In this document: positions 5,247 through 5,557 of the stretch, piece after piece
Layout of the letters: every line of letters begins with the position of its first letter
How positions within the stretch are numbered: the first letter of the stretch is position 1
Origin: CAZSPL01 sp964608735
GTDB taxonomy: Bacteria; JAJVIF01; JAPKYR01; CAZSPL01
Assembly: GCA_964608735.1 (NCBI GenBank)
Contig: CAZSPL010000229.1
Coordinates: 1-5,557 of the forward strand
DNA length: 5,557 nucleotides
Direction of reading: 5' to 3'
Program-made: the position numbers and the translations under genes
The notes under the pieces: generated by a model
What the model was told of the DNA's origin: nothing
Databases searched by the model: none
What the model saw: the letters and a program-made list of their open reading frames with translations, nothing else

Positions 5247-5557
5247 TTACTTAAGAAAGAACGGACTTGTATATGAGCCATGTATTTCGGAATGGCATCC
5301 CGATGTCCAGCAGGTCCCGGGGAAATGTTTGCCGGCTCCCATGTCGCTGTGACACTGGAGGCACAGTCTCTGCGGATAAGTGATAAGGTTGTCGGTGTTG
5401 CTTCCATGGGCGAAATGGCAGGTGAGACATCCATCCTCGCCCGCGGACATATCGATATCATGGTTGAATGTGAACGGTCCCTCTTTATCTCCGTGGCATT
5501 CGATGCACAGCCTGTCGGGGTCATCCACGAGCTGCGCGTCGAACATGCCCGACATCG
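5247..5557 (-). CDS. MtrA/DmsE-like periplasmic multiheme c-type cytochrome, C-terminal part (partial, runs off right edge)
   Basis: About 103 C-terminal residues with four heme sites: CIECH, CLTCH, CLQCH and a wider CX4CH site, CWTSGCH. Four non-motif histidines (in FNHDID, FAHGS, GKHFPG and EIHGS) provide one possible distal ligand per heme. Spacing and the CLTCHFAHGS / LCLQCH pattern are of the doubled-CXXCH type found in DmsE/MtrA decahemes, and the tail IHGSYTSPFFLK resembles the conserved end of that family. The frame is open to the window edge. The ATG at 5555 is unlikely to be the start: a 102-aa protein would have no signal peptide, which a c-type cytochrome needs, and no Shine-Dalgarno site can be seen. 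The full protein is probably around 300 aa. The stop is 17 nt before the barrel start, so the two are co-transcribed. Inferred role: carries electrons through the barrel from the periplasm. Confidence 0.85.
   Translation of the reverse strand, partial: MSGMFDAQLVDDPDRLCIECHGDKEGPFTFNHDIDMSAGEDGCLTCHFAHGSNTDNLITYPQRLCLQCHSDMGAGKHFPGTCWTSGCHSEIHGSYTSPFFLK

Noticed and set aside
5247..5555. A complete 102-aa tetraheme cytochrome starting at ATG 5555
   Set aside because: It would lack the signal peptide required for heme attachment in the periplasm, and its end matches the C-terminus of longer MtrA/DmsE-like proteins. Treated as a partial gene.

Overview
The window appears to come from a diderm (Gram-negative-type) bacterium of moderately high GC. 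The evidence is an outer-membrane beta-barrel with a Sec signal peptide and C-terminal aromatic residue, two multiheme c-type cytochromes and a lipoprotein signal. The taxon cannot be read from the sequence. Divergent barrel and cytochrome sequences make a poorly cultured lineage plausible, but that is inference.

Layout: (1) 1-1490, minus strand: the first 496 codons of a ClpC-type AAA+ unfoldase, cut by the window edge. (2) 1491-1694: a divergent control region. It holds a good sigma-70-type promoter for clpC, a long near-perfect inverted repeat that would fold at the 5' end of the clpC transcript, and an extended -10 promoter firing the other way. (3) 1695-2169, plus strand: a small MNT-type nucleotidyltransferase, overlapped by a HEPN-domain gene that stops after 55 codons. 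This looks like a decayed toxin-antitoxin-like pair. (4) 2170-2274: two direct copies of a short hairpin sequence; the second is also a good terminator for the minus-strand operon. (5) 2275-5557, minus strand, transcribed right to left: the 3' end of an MtrA/DmsE-like multiheme cytochrome, an MtrB/PioB-like outer-membrane barrel, and a predicted nine-heme cytochrome lipoprotein.

The three-gene block is the main point of interest. A periplasmic multiheme cytochrome, a barrel and a lipid-anchored multiheme cytochrome in one operon is the architecture of porin-cytochrome conduits, which move electrons across the outer membrane to or from extracellular partners. The lipoprotein has nine CXXCH sites and a cytochrome c554-like N-terminal half, which is unlike the well-known MtrC/OmcA surface cytochromes. 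The barrel has only one cysteine, so it lacks the CXXC motif of Shewanella MtrB.

A second theme is a family of short palindromes with core CCCGGCA-N6-TGCCGGG. They occur as an inverted pair in the clpC leader and as a direct pair beside the broken HEPN gene, resembling REP-type dispersed repeats that have been co-opted as a leader hairpin and a terminator.
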